From an uncultured Campylobacter sp. (GTDB lineage: Bacteria; Campylobacterota; Campylobacteria; Campylobacterales; Campylobacteraceae), in contig NZ_CALEDC010000003.1 in assembly GCF_937949835.1 (NCBI RefSeq), positions 1 through 7,057 on the forward strand: DNA of 7,057 nt. The letters are read 5' to 3'. Below the pieces are notes generated by a model. It was not told where the DNA came from. It saw only the letters and a list, made by a program, of their open reading frames with translations, and did no database searches. Positions within the stretch are counted from its first letter, which is position 1. Every line of letters starts with the position of its first letter. Shown here piece by piece: positions 1 through 5,661 of this stretch. The translations under genes were made by a program, and so were the position numbers.

Positions 1-356
1 AGATCGGTAAGATCAAACGTCCCGCCGATCATTATCTTTAAAATTTTATTTTCTACGCCTAGAATTTGCACCGCGCCAAAATACTGCGCGAGCTCCAAGG
101 CTGCCGCGAACGCGAAAATTTTAAACGGCAAATTTAAAGGCGGCGCGTTAAAAATAACCCGTGTCAAAACATAAAGCAAGATGACGGCCAGAACGTCACC
201 CGCGTAGTGGCGCACGAAACCGCCCTTTACGCAGATCGCTATGTAAATTTCAGCCGCTAAAATCAGGACTGCCATGACCAAAAACGCTAGCCTCGTTCGC
301 ACGCTTTGCCTTTTTACTAGAGCTTCCTTTTGTAAGCTTAAATTTATCTCTTGCAA
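1..356 (-). CDS. DUF2809-family small membrane protein, 5' part (runs off left edge)
   Basis: Minus-strand reading gives about 118 residues with no stop, continuing past the left edge of the window. From the residues seen, the protein has three hydrophobic segments (around AFLVMAVLILAAEIYIAI, DVLAVILLYVLTRVIF and FKIFAFAAALELAQYFG). The motifs RHYAGDVLAVILLY, a Glu before QYFG, and GGTFDLTD match the pattern I know for DUF2809 integral membrane proteins, whose function is unknown. I chose the TTG at 354-356 because AGGA lies 5 bases upstream; an in-frame ATG at 273-275 is the alternative but would cut into the first hydrophobic segment. Codon use and GC content resemble the lar genes at the other end, so I read it as host chromosome. 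The plus-strand ORF opening at 274 is its antisense shadow. Confidence 0.72.
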   Translation of the reverse strand, partial: MQEINLSLQKEALVKRQSVRTRLAFLVMAVLILAAEIYIAICVKGGFVRHYAGDVLAVILLYVLTRVIFNAPPLNLPFKIFAFAAALELAQYFGAVQILGVENKILKIMIGGTFDLTD

Positions 357-400
357 CGCTTTCCTTTTAAATTTAGCCTTCAAATTTAGCTGTAAAAACC

Positions 401-456
401 ACGTTTCAAATCAAAGTGGGCTAAAACATCACATTTTTCACTTTGATTTGAAACGT
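401..456. repeat. Perfect 18-bp inverted repeat, possible bidirectional terminator
   Basis: ACGTTTCAAATCAAAGTG at 401-418 is exactly reverse-complemented at 439-456, leaving a 20-base loop. Seven T residues follow at 460-466 on the plus strand, and GGTTTTT follows on the minus strand, so the hairpin could act as an intrinsic terminator both ways. It lies upstream of two divergent genes, where no terminator is needed now. It may be left over from a displaced gene, or it may be a regulatory hairpin in the DUF2809 leader. Confidence 0.6.
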
Positions 457-553
457 AAATTTTTTTAATCTTTTTATTATCGTTTTAAATTCAAAAAATA
501 CCTTTAAAGATCCTTGCCGATATTGCGACGATGGCTTTAAAAGAATAAAATTA

Positions 554-571
554 GATAATCTTTGATACAAT
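554..571 (+). promoter_or_regulatory. Probable sigma70 promoter of the GNAT/ASCH operon
   Basis: TGATACAAT at 563-571 is an extended -10 element (TGN followed by TACAAT, 5 of 6 to TATAAT), in AT-rich DNA typical of Campylobacter promoters. GATAAT at 554-559 is a second, overlapping candidate. Transcription would begin near 578, giving a leader of about 22 bases to the ATG at 600. The Shine-Dalgarno AAGAGG at 587-592 lies 7 bases before that ATG. Confidence 0.5.
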
Positions 572-599
572 TGCTTGGAAAATTTCAAGAGGTGTTAAA

Positions 600-1658
600 A
601 TGTCAAATATCCAAGAGAAATATATACGTGAAATTAACACATCTGATTCCTTTTTCGACTCTTTAAGGCAAGACTATAAAGGTTTTGATACATGGATAGC
701 GAAAAAAGCAAACGCCGGTGAAAAAGCATATATACTATTTGATGATACCAAGATAGTAGCCTTTTTGTACTTAAAAATAGAAAGCCCAATAGATAATACG
801 GATATAAATCCGACACTTGACACAAATGTGACATGGCTAAAGATAGGAACTCTTAAGATAGATGCGCATGGGACAAAGCTTGGAGAGCGCATTATAAAGA
901 AGATTTTTGATTTTGCCGTAGCAAACAACATTTATAATATCTATGTAACGTCTTTTGAAAAACAAGCACCTTTAATAAAACTATTAAAAAGATATGGGTT
1001 TGTCCAGCATGGCAAAAAAATCAATGAGCTAGTATTAACAAAAAATATACCGACTCATGTGCAGGCGCTAAAAAATGATATACTGCTGGACTATCCGGCT
1101 ATTAATGCGACAAGCGACAAATATCTTTTAAGTATATACCCGAAATATCATACTGGTATGTTCTCGGACTCTATGCTAAACACAGAAAGCTATGATATAC
1201 TAAAAGACATGTCTGAATCAAATAGTATTCATAAGGTGTATATAGCGAAAATGAAAGGCGTCGAGCAACTCAAGAGAGGTGACTGCTTACTCATTTATAG
1301 AACAAAAGATGAAAATGCCCAAAGCGCGAACTACTCATCGGTCGTGACCTCTTTGTGCGTTGTAGAAGAATATAAAGATTTATCCAGTTTTAGTGACTTG
1401 GATGATTTCATCAAATACTGCAAGCCTCATAATATATTTACTGATGATGAATTAGAGAATATATTTATCAAAAAAAGTTACACAAAAATAATAAAAATGG
1501 CATACAATATATCATTTAAAAGACGTGTTATTTTAAAGAAGATTAGAGAAATTATAGGTTACGAAGAAGCCTACTGGGGTTTTGCGAAGCTTACAGATGA
1601 GGCTTTTTTTGCAATTTTAAAAGAAGGTTTAGTAAATGACAGCATTATTATCCATTAA
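600..1658 (+). CDS. GNAT N-acetyltransferase fused to a PUA/EVE-like C-terminal domain
   Basis: A 352-residue two-part protein. Residues about 1-150 read as a GCN5-related acetyltransferase: a strand and Lys/Asp at KIGTLKIDA (81-89), an acetyl-CoA pyrophosphate loop at HGTKLGERI (90-98), then NIYVTSFEKQ and LIKLLKRYGF (113-134), the usual strand-5 and motif-B region. Residues about 165-345 look like a small RNA- or modified-base-binding PUA/EVE/ASCH-type fold: conserved-looking His184, VYIAKMKGVEQLKRGDCLLI (213-232), the turn YRTKDENA, and a strand VVTSLCVVEEY (248-258). That domain call is a pattern judgement, less certain than the GNAT call. The ATG at 600 has a good Shine-Dalgarno (587-592). 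First gene of a four-gene operon; the next gene starts inside its last codons. The substrate is unknown; GNAT toxins acting on aminoacyl-tRNA and GNAT base acetyltransferases are both known precedents. Confidence 0.72.
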   Translation: MSNIQEKYIREINTSDSFFDSLRQDYKGFDTWIAKKANAGEKAYILFDDTKIVAFLYLKIESPIDNTDINPTLDTNVTWLKIGTLKIDAHGTKLGERIIKKIFDFAVANNIYNIYVTSFEKQAPLIKLLKRYGFVQHGKKINELVLTKNIPTHVQALKNDILLDYPAINATSDKYLLSIYPKYHTGMFSDSMLNTESYDILKDMSESNSIHKVYIAKMKGVEQLKRGDCLLIYRTKDENAQSANYSSVVTSLCVVEEYKDLSSFSDLDDFIKYCKPHNIFTDDELENIFIKKSYTKIIKMAYNISFKRRVILKKIREIIGYEEAYWGFAKLTDEAFFAILKEGLVNDSIIIH

Positions 1659-2004
1659 GCCGGAATTCGCTGAGGCTATTTTTGATGGTACGAAAAAATT
1701 TGAGTTTAGAAAGGTAAAATTTAAAAAAAACGTTAATAAGATTAAAGTATATGCCACAAAGCCAGTTGGAAAAATTATAGGAGAATTTATAGTTGATAAT
1801 ATTTTGGAGGCAAGCCCAGAAGAACTATGGAGTAAAACAAGCATGGATGCCGGTATAGATAAAGAAAGATATCTAAAATACTTTAATGGCAAGAGTACCG
1901 GTTTTGCCATTAAGATTAAATCCGCAAATAAATATAAAGAGGCAATTTGTCCTTATTTGCAATACCCAAATTTTGTGGCACCACAATCGTTTATGTATAT
2001 TTAG
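1636..2004 (+). CDS. ASCH-domain (PUA-like) protein
   Basis: A 122-residue single-domain protein of the ASCH family, a PUA-related fold that binds RNA or modified nucleotides. Diagnostic pieces are LLSIKPEFAEAIFDGTKKFE and the following FRK (residues 4-26), VYATKPVGKIIGEF (38-51), PEELWSK (61-67), GFAIKI (89-94) and the terminal APQSFMYI. It overlaps the end of the preceding gene by 23 bases and has AAGG (1624-1627) 8 bases before its ATG, so translation is probably coupled. The known enzyme of this fold, E. coli YqfB (N4-acetylcytidine amidohydrolase), uses Lys21, Thr24 and Glu74. Aligned by eye, the Lys is kept here but the Thr position is Glu in K-K-F-E-F-R, so YqfB chemistry should not be assumed. 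Its neighbours at both ends of the operon are acetyltransferases. Confidence 0.82.
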   Translation: MTALLSIKPEFAEAIFDGTKKFEFRKVKFKKNVNKIKVYATKPVGKIIGEFIVDNILEASPEELWSKTSMDAGIDKERYLKYFNGKSTGFAIKIKSANKYKEAICPYLQYPNFVAPQSFMYI

Positions 2005-2014
2005 GAATGTAAAG

Positions 2015-2929
2015 ATGAAAATAAACCCATATTGCACACAAGCTATATTTATAAATTTAGATTCAGATATCGCCGATAAAATAGAAGCAGTACTACATTT
2101 AAATATATTTTTGCCAAACGATAGAGAGTATTCGTATATAGAAATAGGTATATTGATTTCTAGAAAAGAGTATAATAATCTTGATAGAAATTTTAATATA
2201 GAGATCATGTTTCCATTTGACATACTTAAGGATGAATTTATAGACATAAAAGATAAGCTTCGTGATGGTAAGACATTAAATATGATTTTTAACGAAGAGA
2301 CTCATTTGGATAAAAATAAATTAAATTTTAGACTAAGAGAATATAAGCTTGGAGATATAAAACTTTGTAAGACCACTATAAATAGCGATTCTAGTATAAC
2401 AATGAGTGTAGAAGAAAAACAGAAAAACAGCTATTTTAGATTTAGGATTAAGAATATTAGAGATAAGATAACAGATACTGTTCTTTCAGATACAAAAGTC
2501 AATCCGTTTATAAAAATGATAAAAACAATTGGAATTTCAATAAATTTAGATAGGCAATTTACTAAACAATCAGACAAAAGGATAAAATTTAAAGAAATTA
2601 ATACTTTCGTTATACTTGACTCTACAACTGAATTGATTGAAAAAAGCAGACCTATAAAAAGCTTTAGGGTTTTAGAAGATAATCTATGGAATCAATATAT
2701 AGGAAGTGATGCAAATCAAAAAATGACGGTCTATCAATTTAAAGATAAAATATTAGGCGACGGTACGATAGACAATTATCAGCTTTTCTTAAAAAGCCTT
2801 CATCATAAAAGCTCAAAATTCGAAAAATATAAATTCTTATCATTCGTAATATTTGTGGCCATAATATCTAATGCTATTTACAATGCTATTTGCTGCTTAT
2901 TAAAACGGTTTTTTAATGTTACCTTTTGA
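2015..2929 (+). CDS. Unrecognised protein with C-terminal transmembrane anchor
   Basis: I do not recognise the family. The chosen ATG at 2015 gives 304 residues and has AGGA 8 bases upstream, just after the ASCH stop codon. The frame is open back to 1886, but that start would lie deep inside the ASCH gene and lacks support. Residues 1-270 are polar, lysine- and isoleucine-rich and probably cytoplasmic, with alternating strand-like stretches (YIEIGILIS 41-49, NIEIMFPF 61-68, FRFRIKNI 141-148). There is no signal peptide. Residues about 274-294 (FLSFVIFVAIISNAIYNAICC) form one hydrophobic helix followed by LLKRFF, which suggests a tail-anchored inner-membrane protein with its bulk in the cytoplasm. 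Its 3' end overlaps the second GNAT gene by 14 bases. A membrane effector role is a guess from operon context only. Confidence 0.6.
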   Translation: MKINPYCTQAIFINLDSDIADKIEAVLHLNIFLPNDREYSYIEIGILISRKEYNNLDRNFNIEIMFPFDILKDEFIDIKDKLRDGKTLNMIFNEETHLDKNKLNFRLREYKLGDIKLCKTTINSDSSITMSVEEKQKNSYFRFRIKNIRDKITDTVLSDTKVNPFIKMIKTIGISINLDRQFTKQSDKRIKFKEINTFVILDSTTELIEKSRPIKSFRVLEDNLWNQYIGSDANQKMTVYQFKDKILGDGTIDNYQLFLKSLHHKSSKFEKYKFLSFVIFVAIISNAIYNAICCLLKRFFNVTF

Positions 2930-3389
2930 CAATACAATCGACCTAACACTGCATCATACCCAGCTGATAAAGGCAGAGATACAGAATAAATATACATTAT
3001 ATAACTATATCAAAGATGCAAAAAAATACTATCCAAGTTTTGATATTTGGTATTTTACAAATGTACTGCCGTCATTAAAAGACGGGACAAAAAAAATTAT
3101 AACTTCCTGTGATGATAATAATCTCAGGGGTCTTGCTATACTAAAATATAACGAAAAAAAATTATGCCACTTATCTGTTATGCCCCCTTATAAAAATAAA
3201 GGCTACGGCATAAAACTTTTTAAGCAAAGCTTTATAGAATTAGAAACAGAAAAGCCTTTCCTGACAGTGTCCGAAGAAAAATTAATAGAATTTAAAAAAG
3301 TATTTGATTACTTTGAATTTGAACTTACAGACATTATAGATGGGTATTACCGAAAAGGCAAAAAAGAGTATTTTTATAATCAGATATAA
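2916..3389 (+). CDS. GNAT-family N-acetyltransferase (second of the operon)
   Basis: A 157-residue single-domain GNAT protein. The signature is LCHLSVMPPYKNKGYGIKLF (residues 83-102): strand 4, then the acetyl-CoA loop K-N-K-G-Y-G, then the following helix. KPFLTVSEEKLIEFKKVF (113-130) supplies strand 5 and the next helix. The N-terminal half, with YYPSFDIWYFTNVLP and GLAILKYNEK, has the same order of elements as the first gene's SLRQDYKGFDTWIAKK and FLYLKIES, so the two look distantly paralogous. The ATG lies inside the end of the preceding gene with no strong Shine-Dalgarno, which points to coupled translation. It ends 2 bases from the end of the convergent phage D remnant, with no terminator hairpin visible between them. 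Substrate unknown. Confidence 0.75.
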   Translation: MLPFDNTIDLTLHHTQLIKAEIQNKYTLYNYIKDAKKYYPSFDIWYFTNVLPSLKDGTKKIITSCDDNNLRGLAILKYNEKKLCHLSVMPPYKNKGYGIKLFKQSFIELETEKPFLTVSEEKLIEFKKVFDYFEFELTDIIDGYYRKGKKEYFYNQI

Positions 3390-3391
3390 TC

Positions 3392-3802
3392 CTACCCCTC
3401 AAACTCCAGATAAATCATATAGCTTATAGTGTTTAGATTGTGCGATACGCTTTTAATACTAAATTTTACATTTTCAAGTCTGGTTACGCCGGTTATTTTT
3501 AGTTTTATGCCGGCCCTTAGTTCTCTACCAGTGGCGGTAAGCGAGCCGTTTATTCCGCCGCGTCGTAGTTCGTTTAGCTTGGCTTCGCCCTTTTTAAAGG
3601 CTTCATTGTCTGATTTTGGCTCGGGGATATTTAGCTTATAGGTTTGCTCTCCGCCGCCGATCTTAGCTTGTTTATCTTTACCGTCTTTACTATCGTGCCA
3701 CTGCACTATTACGGCTTGGTAGCTGTTGCGGTTTGCTTCTGTGATCGATAGGCTCTCGCACTCAAATTTATTCCGTTTATTTGTCTGAGTGCGGGCGTAA
3801 TT
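3392..3802 (-). pseudogene. D: Phage late control D protein (baseplate/tail hub), C-terminal fragment
   Basis: About 136 codons are open from just after the larB stop to the TAG at 3392-3394. In order they carry NYARTQTNK, SLSITEANRNSYQAVIVQWH, a run of GGGE, a Lys/Glu-rich helix ending LNELRRGGINGSL, TATGRELRAGIKLKITGV, and SIKSVSHNLNTISYMIYLEF. This is the C-terminal pattern of the P2 gpD/phage late control D family, the hub protein at the base of contractile tails. The intact protein is roughly 330-400 residues, so more than half is missing at the N terminus. A GTG at 3704-3706 would give only 104 residues and lies inside the conserved region, so it is not a real start. The fragment begins directly at the larB stop codon, in the same frame. 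I read it as debris from a P2-like prophage. Confidence 0.75.
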
Positions 3803-4549
3803 TTACAAATGATTTATCAGACTTGCATTATACGCAGCGCCAAAGCCGTTATCGATATTTACGACGCTAACGCCGTTTGCGCAGCTGTTTAGCATCGCTA
3901 GTAGCGCCGCTAGCCCGCCGAAACTCGCGCCGTATCCCACGCTGGTGGGCACCGCGATCACCGGCACGCTAACAAGCCCTGCTAGCACGCTAGCCAGCGC
4001 GCCCTCCATGCCGGCGACCGCGATTACGACCTTTGCGCCGCGTATCTGCTCTAAATTTGCGATCAGTCTGTGCAGTCCGGCCACGCCTGCGTCGCTAAAT
4101 TTGCGCGCGTCGTTGCCTAGAAATCTCGCCGTCTCGTACGCCTCCTCCACTACCGCGCCGTCGGCGGTGCCGGCAGAGACTATCGCGATGTAGCTTTGCG
4201 TGAGCGCGGGCTCTTTAAATTTGACGCTGATCACGCGGCCGCGAGCGTTAAACTCCGCCTGCGGCAGCACCTCGCGCACCCGTTTAAAAACCCGCTCGTT
4301 CGTGCGCGTGATCAGGATATTTTGCCGCCTTGCGCCGATCGCACCAGCGATGCGTAAAATTTCATCATCCGTCTTGCCCTCGCCGTAGATCACCTCGCCC
4401 GCGCCGTTTCGCAGGGCGCGCTGAGTGTCGATTTTGGCGCAGCCCACGTCGCTAAAAGGAAAATCCCGTAAAAACTCTATCGCTTCGCGTTCGCTTTTTT
4501 CGCCCGATTTTACGGTACGGATGAAATTTAAAGCCTCATCTTTCGTCAT
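3803..4549 (-). CDS. larB: LarB: nicotinic acid adenine dinucleotide carboxylase/hydrolase of nickel-pincer cofactor synthesis
   Basis: A 248-residue cytoplasmic protein of the usual LarB length, with a PurE (AIR carboxylase)-like C-terminal domain. Landmarks are SAGTADGAVVEEA (125-137), DAGVAGLHRL (153-162), AVAGMEGALASVLAGLVSVP (177-196), VPTSVGYGASFGG (200-212), LNSCANG with Cys223, and NGFGAAYNASLINHL at the end. Family knowledge: LarB carboxylates the pyridinium ring of NaAD at C5 and hydrolyses the phosphoanhydride to give pyridinium-3,5-biscarboxylic acid mononucleotide. A conserved Cys, matching Cys223 here, forms a covalent adduct. The ATG has GGAGA 6 bases upstream and overlaps the end of larE by 14 bases. 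No defect is visible. It is the last gene of the operon, and phage-derived sequence starts right after its stop. Confidence 0.93.
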   Translation of the reverse strand: MTKDEALNFIRTVKSGEKSEREAIEFLRDFPFSDVGCAKIDTQRALRNGAGEVIYGEGKTDDEILRIAGAIGARRQNILITRTNERVFKRVREVLPQAEFNARGRVISVKFKEPALTQSYIAIVSAGTADGAVVEEAYETARFLGNDARKFSDAGVAGLHRLIANLEQIRGAKVVIAVAGMEGALASVLAGLVSVPVIAVPTSVGYGASFGGLAALLAMLNSCANGVSVVNIDNGFGAAYNASLINHL

Positions 4550-5315
4550 TTAAAATCTCCCCGCGAAGCCCCTTTAAATCAAGCAAAATATCATACTCGC
4601 CAAGCGCGGCGATCTCGCGTACGACGGCGCTAAAATCTCCCGCGCAAAAGCGCCTAGTCTCGCTCGCACCCATTTGCAGCTTAAAGGCTTTGCCGTCAAA
4701 TCGCGCGCGAATGTTTAAAAATCCGTGCGAGATTAGCAGATTTTCGGCTCGCTCCACGAGCGAAATTTCCTCCGCGGAAAACTCCCTATCGTGCGGTAAA
4801 CGCGTCAGAAGGCACGCGTAGCTGGGCTTATCCGCGGTCGGCAGTCCAAGCTCGCGGCTAAGCTCTCTAATCTCTGATTTTTTGAGGCCTTTAAGCGGCG
4901 AAAGCACGCCAAGCTCGTCTTTTGCTTTAAGCCCCGGGCGGTATTCGCCAAGGTCGTCTAAGTTCGTACCGTCGGCGACGTTTGTAAAGCCTAGATGCTT
5001 TGCCAGCTCGATTAGCCGCGTAAAAACCGCCTTTTTACAGACGTAGCAGCGATCTTGCGGATTATTTTTTACCGCTTCGGGTGCTTCTAGCTCTAAAATT
5101 TCATGCCTGATGCCGTAAGTACGGGTAAATTCCATCGCCTCTTTTATCTCGCGCCCCGACATATAGGGCGATTTTAGCGTGATAGCTACCGCGCGCCGGC
5201 CTAGCGTATCGGCAGCAACGCGCAACAGTAGCGAGCTATCCACGCCGCCGCTAAACGCTACGGCTAAATTTTCCAGCTTTTTTATATCATTTTTTAGAAT
5301 TTCTAGTTTCGTCAT
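4536..5315 (-). CDS. larE: LarE: ATP-dependent sulfur transferase of nickel-pincer cofactor synthesis
   Basis: A 259-residue PP-loop ATP pyrophosphatase. The ATP-binding loop is AFSGGVDSSLLLR (20-32). Also present are DRCYVCKKAVF (88-98), VADGTNLDDLGEYRPG (113-128), SPLKGLKKSEIR (139-150) and KPSYACLLTRLPH (163-175). Family knowledge: LarE adenylates a carboxylate of the LarB product and replaces oxygen with sulfur, twice, to give the bisthiocarboxylate. In Lactiplantibacillus LarE the sulfur comes from a sacrificial cysteine in the A-C-L motif, here Cys168; other LarE proteins recycle using a [4Fe-4S] cluster. The four cysteines here (90, 93, 168, 224) do not settle which type this is. The ATG overlaps the end of the larC 3' part by 29 bases and lacks a strong Shine-Dalgarno, so coupled translation is likely. 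The gene looks intact. Confidence 0.93.
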   Translation of the reverse strand: MTKLEILKNDIKKLENLAVAFSGGVDSSLLLRVAADTLGRRAVAITLKSPYMSGREIKEAMEFTRTYGIRHEILELEAPEAVKNNPQDRCYVCKKAVFTRLIELAKHLGFTNVADGTNLDDLGEYRPGLKAKDELGVLSPLKGLKKSEIRELSRELGLPTADKPSYACLLTRLPHDREFSAEEISLVERAENLLISHGFLNIRARFDGKAFKLQMGASETRRFCAGDFSAVVREIAALGEYDILLDLKGLRGEILNDER

Positions 5316-5661
5316 ATTTTTTTAAAGTCTCGTTTCTAACCTCGCGGATCGTCGTTTGAAATCTCTGCGCGGCTTTTTTGCAGTCCTCGAATTCGGGCTT
5401 GATTTTTAAAATTTCGGGGTAATTTCGGGCTAAATTTTCGTCCGTTAAATTTTGTTCGGCGTTAAAATCGCAAACTCGGCCACGCGAAATTTTAAGCCTT
5501 ATTTTGCCGTATTTAGTCTCTACCTCGCAAAACTCGCGCGCAAGCTCCGTTTTCCTCACGGCGCACTCTCTAACTCCGATCGCCGTCGTATGCGCGAAAA
5601 TTAGCCCCTTTATCCGCGCGGCGTCCTGCTTGCGGCACAGCGCGTTTAGCTCAAAGCCAGC
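5287..5661 (-). pseudogene. larC: LarC C-terminal part (LarC2 region), out of frame with the 5' part
   Basis: This frame carries the C-terminal domain of the nickel-insertion protein LarC. Homology-like sequence begins with GFELNALCRKQDAARIKGLI at about 5600-5658, continues through FAHTTAIGVRECAVRKTELA and FCEVETKYGKIRLKISRGRV, and ends in a region with PEFEDCKKAA. It corresponds to the family's L-x-x-L-C, L-I-F-x-x-T-T-x-x-G-V-R and V-x-T-x-x-G-x-x-R elements. A GTG at 5557-5559 would start a 90-residue protein, but that discards conserved sequence upstream, so it is probably not the original start. The frame is closed by a TAG at 5668-5670, inside the 5' part. In Lactiplantibacillus, LarC1 and LarC2 are joined by programmed frameshifting; here residues are also missing at the joint, so I favour a broken gene. 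It overlaps larE by 29 bases. Confidence 0.75.

Noticed and set aside
274..468. Plus-strand 64-residue ORF
   Set aside because: It is antisense to the DUF2809 gene, has no Shine-Dalgarno, and runs through both arms of the inverted repeat.
1886..2014. Longer start (1886) for the tail-anchored protein gene
   Set aside because: The extra 43 codons lie inside the well-supported ASCH gene in another frame; the ATG at 2015 has a good Shine-Dalgarno just after the ASCH stop.
3392..3706. Stand-alone 104-residue protein starting at the GTG at 3704-3706
   Set aside because: D-like sequence continues upstream to the larB stop, so the GTG is internal to a truncated phage gene.
456..3810. Direct repeats (att sites) flanking the 600-3389 block plus phage remnant
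   Set aside because: Comparing 456-600 with 3780-3830 by eye gave no convincing shared core, and no tRNA gene is present in the window.
3945..4388. Plus-strand ORFs inside larB and similar ORFs inside larE and larC
   Set aside because: They are shadows of GC-rich coding sequence on the other strand, with low-complexity Ser/Ala/Arg translations.
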